Below, piece after piece: positions 36,734 through 43,906 of a stretch of 64,000 bases of DNA; within the stretch, counting starts at the first letter, position 1; every line of letters starts with the position of its first letter. The translations under genes and the position numbers were made by a program. The notes beneath the pieces were generated by a model. That model was not told the DNA's origin, made no database searches, and saw only the letters and a program-made list of their open reading frames with translations. This DNA comes from Natrinema versiforme (GTDB taxonomy: Archaea > Halobacteriota > Halobacteria > Halobacteriales > Natrialbaceae): positions 558,001 through 622,000 of the forward strand of contig NZ_CP040330.1 in the NCBI RefSeq assembly GCF_005576615.1, read 5' to 3'.

Positions 36734-38194
36734 ATGTGGCAGGGCGACGGCTACTGGCTCGTCCGCGTCGTCTTCCAGCGCGGCCTCGCGTTGTTGTACC
36801 TGCTCGCCTTCCTCGTCGCAGCCAAGCAGTTCCGGCCGCTGGCCGGCGAGGACGGCCTGTTACCCCTCGAGCGGTACGTCGACGGCGTCTCGTTTCGCGA
36901 CCGGCCGAGCCTCTTCTATTTCGTCTCGAGCGATCGCGCGATCGGGATCGCGGCGTGGACCGGCGTCGGACTGTCGGCGCTCGCGCTGGTGGGGGTCCCC
37001 TACTGGCTGCCGACGGGGTACGCGACGCCCGCCTCGATGGCCCTCTGGGCGGCGCTGTGGGCGCTGTATCTCTCCTTCGTGAACGCAGGCCAGACGTTCT
37101 ACGGCTACGGCTGGGAGTCGATGCTCTGTGAAACCGGCTTCCTCGCGATCTTCTTGGGCGCGGGATCGGTCGCGCCGCCGTTCATCGTCATCCTGCTCGT
37201 TCAGTGGGTACTCTTTCGCAACATGTTCGGAGCCGGGCTCATCAAGCTCCGCGGGGACGACTGTTGGCGGGACCTGACCTGCATGGACTACCACTACGAG
37301 ACCCAACCGATTCCGAATCCGGTGAGCTGGTTCGCCCATCACCTGCCGGACCGCTTCCATCGCGTGGAGACCTTCGGGAACCACGTCCTCGAGTTGCTGA
37401 TCCCTTTCCTGTACTTCGCCCCGCAGCCGCTGTCGGCGCTGGCCGGCGCGGCCACGATTGGCTTTCAGGGCTGGCTCATGGTCACCGGGAACTTCGCGTG
37501 GCTGAACGCGCTCACGATCGTGCTGGCGATTCCGACGTTCAGCGACGGGACGCTCGCAACCGTACTCCCGATTTCCGCGCCGGCGACCGCCCCAACGCCG
37601 CTGTATCTCGAGGTGCTCGCGATCCTGTTGGCCGCCGTCGTGGTCGTCTTGAGCGTCCGGCCGGTCCAAAACATCCTCTCCGAGCGCCAGTTGATGAACA
37701 CCTCGTTCGATCCGCTCAACCTCGTCAACACCTACGGCGCGTTCGGGTCGGTCACGCGGGACCGGTACGAGGTCGTCGTCGAGGGAACCACCGACAAGGA
37801 GATCACGGCGGCGACGGAGTGGCAGCCGTATCGATTCAAGGGGAAGCCGACCGATCCCGAGCGCCGGCCGCCGCAGGTCGCGCCCTACCACCTCCGGCTC
37901 GACTGGCAGCTGTGGTTCGCCGCCATGTCGCCGACTCCGCGCCGCCATCCGTGGTTCCACCGGTTTCTGGCGAAGCTCCTCGAGGCCGACGCGGACACGC
38001 TCGCCCTGCTCGCCGAGGACCCCTTCGACGGGGAACCGCCGACCCACGTCCGCGCGGCTCGGTACCACTATCGGTACACGACGCCAGAGGAGCGGGCCGA
38101 AAGCGGCCGCTGGTGGTCCCGCGAGCGCGTCGGGACGTACGTCCACCCGGTCTCGCTCGAGGAGTTGCACGTTCGCGAGCCGCGGCTGCGATGA
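36734..38194 (+). CDS. Lipase maturation factor (LMF1-like) membrane protein
   Basis: 486 residues. Seen: MWQGDGYWLVRVVFQRGLALLYLLAF, an N-terminal helix with the family's FQR segment, YGYGWESMLCETGFLAIFL, GLIKLRGDDCWRDLTCMDYHYETQPIPNP, RFHRVETFGNHVLELLIPFLYF, and the C-terminal VNTYGAFGSVTRDRYEVVVEGT plus WQPYRFKGKP and LDWQLWFAA. These are the most conserved blocks of the LMF family, which in animals aids lipase folding in the ER. The microbial role is not known. It is convergent, 21 bp apart, with a DCC thiol-disulfide oxidoreductase gene, a recurrent type of neighbour. Confidence 0.92.
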   Translation: MWQGDGYWLVRVVFQRGLALLYLLAFLVAAKQFRPLAGEDGLLPLERYVDGVSFRDRPSLFYFVSSDRAIGIAAWTGVGLSALALVGVPYWLPTGYATPASMALWAALWALYLSFVNAGQTFYGYGWESMLCETGFLAIFLGAGSVAPPFIVILLVQWVLFRNMFGAGLIKLRGDDCWRDLTCMDYHYETQPIPNPVSWFAHHLPDRFHRVETFGNHVLELLIPFLYFAPQPLSALAGAATIGFQGWLMVTGNFAWLNALTIVLAIPTFSDGTLATVLPISAPATAPTPLYLEVLAILLAAVVVVLSVRPVQNILSERQLMNTSFDPLNLVNTYGAFGSVTRDRYEVVVEGTTDKEITAATEWQPYRFKGKPTDPERRPPQVAPYHLRLDWQLWFAAMSPTPRRHPWFHRFLAKLLEADADTLALLAEDPFDGEPPTHVRAARYHYRYTTPEERAESGRWWSRERVGTYVHPVSLEELHVREPRLR

Positions 38195-38215
38195 CTCGGC
38201 ATCGGAACGGGACGG

Positions 38216-38602
38216 TTAGGTGTCGTCGGAATCCTGGCGCGCCGGTGGTGTCCTCGAGAGGTATGTCCCCCACCGGTCGCGGTTGTCCGCGACCCACCGG
38301 TAGGAGCGCTCGCGGAAGTGCTCGTAGTCCTCGAACTGCCCGAGGAACTCGACGACGTCTTGTGCAGGCTCGGCGACGTCGGTACGGACGAACGCCTCCT
38401 CGATCGAGGCCCCACAGGAGTAGACGCCGTCTTCGGCGACCAGATGCGAGCAGTCCTCGTAGTCCTCGGGCAGTCGCTCGCGCAGGTCGTCCGTGAGGTC
38501 GCTGAAGCCGACGATGCGTAGGTCCGTCCGCTCGTCGAAGTACTCCGCCCACCACGTACAGAAACCGCAGTCGTCGTCGTAGACGAGTGTCGCCTCGGTC
38601 AT
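38216..38602 (-). CDS. DCC family thiol-disulfide oxidoreductase (DUF393)
   Basis: 128 residues from the ATG at 38602 (MTEATLVYDDDCGFC). The active-site motif DDDCGFCTWW (D-x-x-C-x-x-C, Cys about 12 and 15) gives the family its name. Further: FSDLTDDLRERLP and the YSCGASIEEAF segment with a third Cys. Known: a thioredoxin-like fold, with function little studied; members sit near vitamin-K carboxylase-like or LMF-like membrane proteins. The convergent pairing here with an LMF protein suggests both act on disulfide or folding processes at the membrane. Confidence 0.88.
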   Translation of the reverse strand: MTEATLVYDDDCGFCTWWAEYFDERTDLRIVGFSDLTDDLRERLPEDYEDCSHLVAEDGVYSCGASIEEAFVRTDVAEPAQDVVEFLGQFEDYEHFRERSYRWVADNRDRWGTYLSRTPPARQDSDDT

Positions 38603-38748
38603 ATCCGAAGCAAGGGGCTCGAGACACAAACGCTTGGCTCGGCTCGAGGTCCGTGGCGCGCCGCGCGGAACGCCGCGGGATGTCGAGCGAGTTCCGACGG
38701 GCGACTCGAGCGCCGGGATACTTGGGCCGGGGCAGCGAAGCGGTTCCC

Positions 38749-38943
38749 ATGGAGCGGTTCGTGCAGTCGATCGTCGCCGGCGGGGTCGTCCTCATCGGCG
38801 CGTGCTGGCTCGTGGCGCTCGTCGAGTTCGGCTCGGCGCCGTGGTTAGTTGGCGTCGCACTCGCGCTGCTCGGGTCGGGAGCCGTCGTCGCCGGCATTCT
38901 GACCGAACTCGAGTCGGGGGCGTTCACCGTCGGCGAGGAGTGA
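38749..38943 (+). CDS. Small two-helix membrane protein
   Basis: 64 residues from the ATG at 38749 (MERFVQSIVAGGVVLIGAC). Two hydrophobic segments (about 7-26 and 32-51) joined by VEFGSAP, then an acidic C-terminus ending VGEE. No recognised domain; small integral membrane proteins like this are common in haloarchaea. It ends 57 bp before the nuclease-like gene on the same strand. Confidence 0.6.
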   Translation: MERFVQSIVAGGVVLIGACWLVALVEFGSAPWLVGVALALLGSGAVVAGILTELESGAFTVGEE

Positions 38944-39000
38944 GCCGGTTTGCCGGCCTCTCGCCAGAACATTATTGAGACCGGTGGCCAATGCTGAGCC

Positions 39001-40251
39001 ATGAGTAGCGCGGCCCGGCCGCTCTCGGAACCGCGGGTGCTGGCCCACGCGAAGCGGCGGCTCTTTCCCGACGAGGACGAGCCGACCGCCTACGCGGTAG
39101 CCGACACCCAGTTCGCGCAGGCGGAGTGGCTCCCCGGTCAGCCGGTCGAGGCGGCCGTTCGGGACCGGCTGGCCCCGTTCAATCACGTTCGGATCGGCGG
39201 CGGCTACCCCGACCTCGTCGGCGTTCGAACCCTCGAGTCCGACCTCCTCGCCGTCGAGCGACTCGGGGACGACCCGCCGCTGATCGCCGTCGAGGCGAAA
39301 GGCGAGACCAGCGGCGGCGTCGATACCCAACGCGGGATCGTCCAGGCCTACGACCGGCTTCACGAGGCGAACGCGGCGTATCTGGCCGCACCGGCCGCGT
39401 CGATCTCCGAGACCGACCGCACGCTCGCCCGGGAGTTGAACGTCGGGGTGCTCGGCGTCGATTCCGCGGGGACCGTGGATCCGCTCGAGGTGCCCCGCGT
39501 CGTCGGCAATCGAACGACGACCGAGGCGACGGCGATCCGATTTCAGGCCAGCGCACAGGGCGTCGCGGACAAGTCGTTCGGTCTGAACCACCCCAAGAAC
39601 TACCTCGGCTATCCGCTGGCTCACTACGCGGCCGGCGATACCGAGGCGCTGTTGTCGGCGTACAAGGTGGTGAGCGCTGTCGAGAGCGCTCGGCAGGGCG
39701 CTGCGTTCCTCGGATTGATCGAGGACGGTGTCGGGGTCGAGGGCGTCGACCTGACCTCGCTGGGCGAGGAGGTCGTCCGGTTCGCGACGGCGCGCTACGG
39801 GAGCGTCGAGGCGGCCCTCGAGGAGTTCGAGAACTGGTACCGGTCGAGCAAGCGATTCGTCGATCTCGCGCCGGCGTGGGGGCAGTTAGCCCGTCGGGTC
39901 GTCTTCGACTACCGGGCGACGGAGTTGCTCGTCCGGGAACTCCAGTGTATGCACGAGGACGGGATCACGGAGCCGTCGCTGGTCGACCTCGTCGAGTACC
40001 TGCACGAACTCCACCCGACCTTTACCGTCGAACTGTTCGTCCGCGGCACCGACGGCGTCCGCAGTCGCGTCCTGACCGAAGACGGCGACCTCCGCCCGGC
40101 GGCGCTCGAGGACGGTTCGGTCTACCACTCGCCGACCGTGTTCCAGTTGAAGGCGATGCTGTTTCACACCGGGATTCTCACCGACCGCGGGGCAGAGCCG
40201 AGTCGGCTCGAGCCCCTCGAGGACGTTTGGGCGCTTCGAGAGCCCGTTTGA
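39001..40251 (+). CDS. PD-(D/E)XK nuclease-like protein, halophile hypothetical
   Basis: 416 residues. An N-terminal region has the core of a restriction-endonuclease-like fold: Glu50 in PGQPVEAAVRD, Asp71 in GGGYPDLVGV, then Glu98 and Lys100 in LIAVEAKGE (E-x-K), followed by DTQRGIVQAYDRL (Gln/Tyr helix). The spacing D-27-ExK is normal for such enzymes. A mixed helical C-terminal half with no named domain includes NHPKNYLGYPLAHYAAG and SSKRFVDLAPAWGQLARR. Inference: a DNA- or RNA-cleaving or binding protein, possibly with a winged-helix part near the C-terminus. No methylase partner is nearby. Confidence 0.7.
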   Translation: MSSAARPLSEPRVLAHAKRRLFPDEDEPTAYAVADTQFAQAEWLPGQPVEAAVRDRLAPFNHVRIGGGYPDLVGVRTLESDLLAVERLGDDPPLIAVEAKGETSGGVDTQRGIVQAYDRLHEANAAYLAAPAASISETDRTLARELNVGVLGVDSAGTVDPLEVPRVVGNRTTTEATAIRFQASAQGVADKSFGLNHPKNYLGYPLAHYAAGDTEALLSAYKVVSAVESARQGAAFLGLIEDGVGVEGVDLTSLGEEVVRFATARYGSVEAALEEFENWYRSSKRFVDLAPAWGQLARRVVFDYRATELLVRELQCMHEDGITEPSLVDLVEYLHELHPTFTVELFVRGTDGVRSRVLTEDGDLRPAALEDGSVYHSPTVFQLKAMLFHTGILTDRGAEPSRLEPLEDVWALREPV

Positions 40252-40278
40252 TTCGGTTCGGAACGCTCGAGATGTCAT

Positions 40279-40334
40279 CGTGCGAAAGCACGTGTCGCGA
40301 CCCACCGCTAGGTGGGACTGAAAGGGGCTTTCAG
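40279..40334. other. Three tandem perfect hairpins after the nuclease-like gene
   Basis: Stem 1 CGTGC/GCACG with a GAAA tetraloop (40279-40292); stem 2 CCCACC/GGTGGG with GCTA loop (40301-40316); stem 3 CTGAAAG/CTTTCAG with GGG loop (40318-40334). They begin 27 bases past the stop codon at 40251. Copies of the core GTGGGACTGA(A/G)AG recur at 40432, and partly inverted near 40387. The layout could be a structured RNA, a terminator of the upstream gene, or the end of a mobile element. A lone CRISPR-like repeat is another reading (hairpin plus GAAAG end), but no array follows. Confidence 0.65.
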
Positions 40335-40470
40335 AGAGTTGTTGGGAGGTATAGTGGTGGTTAGACGGAGTCGACAACATCATGAAAGTCCCACCCAGCG
40401 ATGTTTGATACACCAGCTATCGCGTTTTCGAGTGGGACTGAGAGCAAGCAGGTGGGGATCAGTGTGGCTG

Positions 40471-40755
40471 TCACTCGTTGGTTGCTTCGAGATCGTCGGC
40501 GTCGAGTTCGCCCTCGAGATACGAACGGCCGCGATCAGAGAGTTGGTAGATCCCGCCGGTTTTATCGTAGTATTCGACGAGTCCGTGCTCACGAAGTGTC
40601 ATCACGTGTTCCCGAACCGTTTGACGACTCCAATCGATATTCTCTGCGATGATTCGAGGGGACAAAACGAGTTCGCGCAACCCCCCGTCATTGTGGAGCA
40701 ACTCGAGGATATCTCTATCGACCGGCGTCATCCAGTCGGCTAACCTCGGGCGCAT
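40471..40755 (-). CDS. Small winged-helix regulator (PhiH1-repressor-like)
   Basis: 94 residues; an alternative start is the second Met at 40731. Seen: MTPVDRDILELLHNDG, then SPRIIAENIDWSRQTVREHVMTLREHGLVEYYD (helix-turn-helix and wing) and YQLSDRGRSYLEGELD. This pattern is the haloarchaeal PhiH1-like/ArsR-like winged helix seen in provirus and plasmid repressors. Three similar 14-bp boxes lie upstream of its start, implying autoregulation. Confidence 0.8.
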   Translation of the reverse strand: MRPRLADWMTPVDRDILELLHNDGGLRELVLSPRIIAENIDWSRQTVREHVMTLREHGLVEYYDKTGGIYQLSDRGRSYLEGELDADDLEATNE

Positions 40756-40810
40756 CTGCCACCACGACGTTCTCTCCCCGTTTGACTATTTTCATTGGAC
40801 AGTTGCTAGA

Positions 40811-40878
40811 AACAATATGGTTTGATAAACAAACAGTACTGTCGTTAGCTTTAATTCGTTCGAAAACAATACTGTTTG
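40811..40878. promoter_or_regulatory. Three 14-bp operator-like boxes
   Basis: Box 1 (plus, 40811-40824) AACAATATGGTTTG; box 2 (minus, 40830-40843) reads GACAGTACTGTTTG; box 3 (plus, 40865-40878) AACAATACTGTTTG. The three match at 10 or more positions, and the middle one is inverted. They lie 56-123 bp upstream of the winged-helix gene start, next to a possible TATA, so they are candidate binding sites for that regulator. Confidence 0.55.
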
Positions 40879-41340
40879 TCACGGGAACGATATACGGGTC
40901 TATTCGATCGATCCGTGGCAAAATGCAGTCCAGTGTATGGGCACCGGACTGCGCCAGCTCCCGTACAGTGCTACGGAAGCCATGTCCGACCACAATTCGC
41001 GGGACCTGGAAGGCCGCGACCGATCAGTGGCATCGATTTCGAACGCTCGAGTCCGTGCCGATGGCGGTACACAAAACGAGTCCGTCCGCGATTGCCTCAC
41101 CGCGATCGACTCCACTCGAGGACCGCCGCTTCGGTCGGACTTTCGGTAACGATATAGTTGCAGAGCCGCTCGAGGACGGCCGTGTAGTTCCCCGCGCCGC
41201 CGAAAAATCGAACCGCGATAGTGCGTGTATCCCCTCCCATCGTGACAGTCAGTACTGCTGTCGTTGTGAGGACACGAGTATAAAACGAGCGGCGGGAGCG
41301 GCTCGGCGGCGAGGCCCGCGGAAATCGTCGCGTCGCTCGG

Positions 41341-41661
41341 AGACACACCGGCCTTACAAGTGAACCGGACCGGGACACACCACGGTTGCATGTGAAGGCT
41401 GCCCGACCCTCGAGTCCCGGTTCCCAACGGGACCACAGACACCACTCTTTCATGTGAACAGTCAACACTGCCGCTGCGATCGATCCCTGACAGCGGGTTG
41501 GCCGAGATCTCTCGGGGAGAACAAGGTGTGATGGCGGTGTACGGCTAGAATTCGCCGCACTATGACCCCACTGATACAAGTGAACAGTGACGGTCGTCAC
41601 GACGCCGTCACCGAGGACGGTATCGTGTTATCCGCCGTTCACTTGTAACGGTGGTGTGGGG
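41341..41661. other. Origin-recognition-like repeats, cluster A (downstream of orc1)
   Basis: Five copies of a TTCAC(T/A)TGNAA...GTGGTGTGT element. Four are on the minus strand (about 41341-41365, 41373-41396, 41436-41459, 41564-41585) and one is on the plus strand (41638-41661, TTCACTTGTAACGGTGGTGT). The half-palindrome TTCACNTGNAA followed by a G/T-rich tail is the layout of haloarchaeal ORB elements bound by Orc1/Cdc6. The plus copy faces the four minus copies across a stretch of about 50 bp. Confidence 0.75.
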
Positions 41662-41666
41662 CGGAC

Positions 41667-42893
41667 TCAGACGACGCCATTCATCCGCGCGATCTCCCGG
41701 ATCGTCTCGATTTCCTCGTCGAGGTAGAGCACGTCGGCCATCGCGTCCACGGCGCTCGAGAAGGGCACGTCGAGTTCGTAGCTGTAGTAGTTGCCGCGGG
41801 AGCCGCTCCGGTTTTCCTTCGCCGAGAGGATGCCGAGCATCCGGAGATCGGAGAGGTGGTTGTGGACCGACCGCTGGGCGAGGGAGTCGGTCCCCGACGA
41901 CTCACAGAGCGCTTCGTACTCCTGATAGAGTTCGCGGGTCCGGCAGGGCGTCGACTCCTTGGCGGCCTTCGAGACGACCGCCAGCAGGGCGAGTCGGCCG
42001 TGGGTCGTCAGCTCCCGCATCCCCTCCTCGACTCGCTCTTGCTCGAGTTTGGATCGTGCTTGCTCGACGTGGTGTTCCTGAATCACGTCGTCGTCGTTGT
42101 TCTCCGCGACTTCACCTGCTAGCCGGAGCAAATCGAGCGCCTGTCGGGCGCTGCCGCTGTCGCGGGCGGCGAGGGCCGCACAGAGGTTCAAAACCCCGCC
42201 GTCACAGCCGTTCTCGGTGATCGCGACCTCGGCTCGAGACTCGAGGATGTTGGTCAGTTCCGAGGCCTCGTAGGGCGGAAACTGCAGTTCGCGCTCGCAG
42301 AGCGTATCCTGGACGCGGGGATCGAGTTGCTCACGGAATTTGAAATCGTTGCTGATGCCGATGAGACCGACCTTCGTCGACTCGAGGTAGCCGTTCGACC
42401 GTGCTCGCGGCAGTTCGTACAGCAACTCGTCGCGGTCGCCGATCGAATCGATTTCGTCGAGGACGATGACGACGGTTCCGCCCAGTGCCTCGAGTTCGCT
42501 GTAGAGTTTCTTGAAGACGGTCTGTTGGGGGTAGCCGGTCGTGCTGATCTCGGCGCCGGCGGGGCGGAGCGTGTTGACCAGTTCGACCGCGACCTGATAC
42601 GACGAGTTGAGCGTCTTGCAGTTGACGCCCAGCACCGAGAGGTCGACGTCGTCGTACTCGGTGACGTCTTCCTGGAGCACGTCGAGGAGATAGTCGGTGA
42701 CGGCGGTCTTGCCGACGCCAGTGTTTCCGTAGAGAAAGACGTTGTTCGGCTCCCAGCCGTCGATGATGGGCTGGAGCGCGTCCATGTAGGCCTCGATTTC
42801 TTCGTCCCGTTCTTCGATCCGTTCGGGTTGGTACGACTCCCCCAGTGCGTCCTTGTTCCGGAAGATGTTCTGCTTCCGCTCGAACCGAGGCAT
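41667..42893 (-). CDS. orc1: Orc1/Cdc6 family replication initiator
   Basis: 408 residues. Seen: an N-terminal basic segment (FERKQNIFRNKDAL), the AAA+ domain with Walker A GNTGVGKT (56-63), Walker B VVIVLDEID (141-149), sensor-1 ISNDFKF, the initiator-specific helix region, sensor-2 SARQALDLLRLAG, and a C-terminal winged helix (TRELYQEYEALCE..., RSVHNHLSDLRMLGIL). It binds ORB repeats and loads the MCM helicase. It is bracketed by ORB-like repeats on both sides, so it is probably the cognate initiator of this origin. The promoter TATA lies at 42915-42924. Confidence 0.95.
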   Translation of the reverse strand: MPRFERKQNIFRNKDALGESYQPERIEERDEEIEAYMDALQPIIDGWEPNNVFLYGNTGVGKTAVTDYLLDVLQEDVTEYDDVDLSVLGVNCKTLNSSYQVAVELVNTLRPAGAEISTTGYPQQTVFKKLYSELEALGGTVVIVLDEIDSIGDRDELLYELPRARSNGYLESTKVGLIGISNDFKFREQLDPRVQDTLCERELQFPPYEASELTNILESRAEVAITENGCDGGVLNLCAALAARDSGSARQALDLLRLAGEVAENNDDDVIQEHHVEQARSKLEQERVEEGMRELTTHGRLALLAVVSKAAKESTPCRTRELYQEYEALCESSGTDSLAQRSVHNHLSDLRMLGILSAKENRSGSRGNYYSYELDVPFSSAVDAMADVLYLDEEIETIREIARMNGVV

Positions 42894-42914
42894 GCCCGTA
42901 TCAAGAGAGATGTA

Positions 42915-42924
42915 CTATTTAAAG
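42915..42924 (-). promoter_or_regulatory. orc1 promoter TATA element
   Basis: Minus-strand CTTTAAATAG, centred about 27 bp upstream of the orc1 ATG at 42893. The adjacent bases (42925-42940) belong to an ORB-like repeat, so initiator binding would overlap the transcription factor B site. Confidence 0.65.
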
Positions 42925-43199
42925 CCACTCTTTCATCTGATGCAAGTGAACTCAGACACACCACTCTTTCACGTGAAGACTAGTCTAGTACGAGTCGTCT
43001 AGAGAACAGTCCACTATTTCATCTAAAGCGGTGACATTTCGCTCCATCGAGAGCGAACTCGCGACAGCGCGAGTCCTCAACCGTCTCTTTTCAACGCTCT
43101 GGGTCGAAATAAAAGTCGCGACGGAACGGGCGTTCGCGGAGTCCCGTCTGTCCCACGCCCCGTCACGCTGCTTCACTTGCAACAGTGGTGTGTGTCTGT
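42925..43199. other. Origin-recognition-like repeats, cluster B (upstream of orc1)
   Basis: Minus-strand copies at about 42925-42951 (hybrid), 42953-42978 (CTTCACGTGAAAGAGTGGTG) and a partial one at 43009-43030, then a plus-strand copy at 43172-43199 (TTCACTTGCAACAGTGGTGT). Minus and plus copies face each other across about 140 bp that is less GC-rich than its surroundings (TTTCAACG, AAATAAAAG around 43090-43120), a candidate unwinding element. No gene lies in the 517-bp gap from 42894 to 43410. Confidence 0.75.
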
Positions 43200-43410
43200 C
43201 GATAGCGATCCGAGACGCGGTCGATCGCATCCGAACCGAGCGACGTGTCCGCAACGTCCTCTCGAGAAAATAGTCGCGGAGGAGAGTCCCGAGAAAAACG
43301 GTCGCCGAGGCAGTCTCGAGAAAGTCCGTCGCCGAGGAAGCCGAACCGCCTCCTCGTTCTCCCTACTGAAACACGATGCCGGCGGTAAATCTCACGTCGC
43401 CTGTAACCCC

Positions 43411-43722
43411 TTACGTCGACGACTCGGTGTCCATGAGATCGCTGCGCGATACGTCGGCGGAAATCTCCGCTCCCTCGAGGCTCACGTCGACGCCGTCGTC
43501 GGTGTCCGCGACTGCGACGGTATAGCCCTGATAGGAAAACTCGAGCGAGGTGAATCCGGTCGAATCCGGAAGCGAATCGAGGAGATCGGGATCGATCGCA
43601 TCGTACAGCGGGTTCAACTCGATGGGATCGGCGTCCTCAACCTGCGCGACGAGATCGATAACGGCCATGCTGAGTTGGTCAGTTGCTGTGACGGAAACGG
43701 ATGTCGACTCGAGCGAATTCAT
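43411..43722 (-). CDS. HalOD1-domain protein
   Basis: 103 residues from the ATG at 43722. Seen: LSMAVIDLVAQVEDADPIELNPLYDAIDPDLLDSL followed by SLEFSYQGYTVAVAD, the pattern of the haloarchaeal output domain HalOD1, found alone or at the ends of signalling proteins. Its role is presumed regulatory. It has a short Thr/Ser tail. It is the last gene before the origin region. Confidence 0.85.
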   Translation of the reverse strand: MNSLESTSVSVTATDQLSMAVIDLVAQVEDADPIELNPLYDAIDPDLLDSLPDSTGFTSLEFSYQGYTVAVADTDDGVDVSLEGAEISADVSRSDLMDTESST

Positions 43723-43906
43723 AACTGCTGGTGTGGGACCGGGAGTAAAGAAGGTGTCCCAATATTTCACGCCACTGTTCCCGGAGAAAAGAACGATTCA
43801 ATACGCCGGAATAGGCGGTCGAGTGAACCTGACTGCCACCGAGTATTCCGAAGTCAGATATACGTGTTCCGATATCGCGCTTCCGATATCGGATACGGTC
43901 GAGTCG

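Larger units (their letters stand above)
40756..41666. other. Long intergenic region: operators and origin repeats
   Basis: About 910 bp with no convincing gene; open frames on both strands are short and atypical. It contains three operator-like boxes (40811-40878) and an AT-rich stretch at about 40785-40880. From 41341 to 41661 there are five copies of the origin-like repeat before the orc1 stop codon. The remainder (40880-41340) has no feature I can name. Confidence 0.6.

Noticed and set aside
40294-40445. CRISPR array
   Set aside because: One hairpin ending GAAAG and a second partial copy 120 bp away do not make regular repeats and spacers, and no cas gene is in the window.
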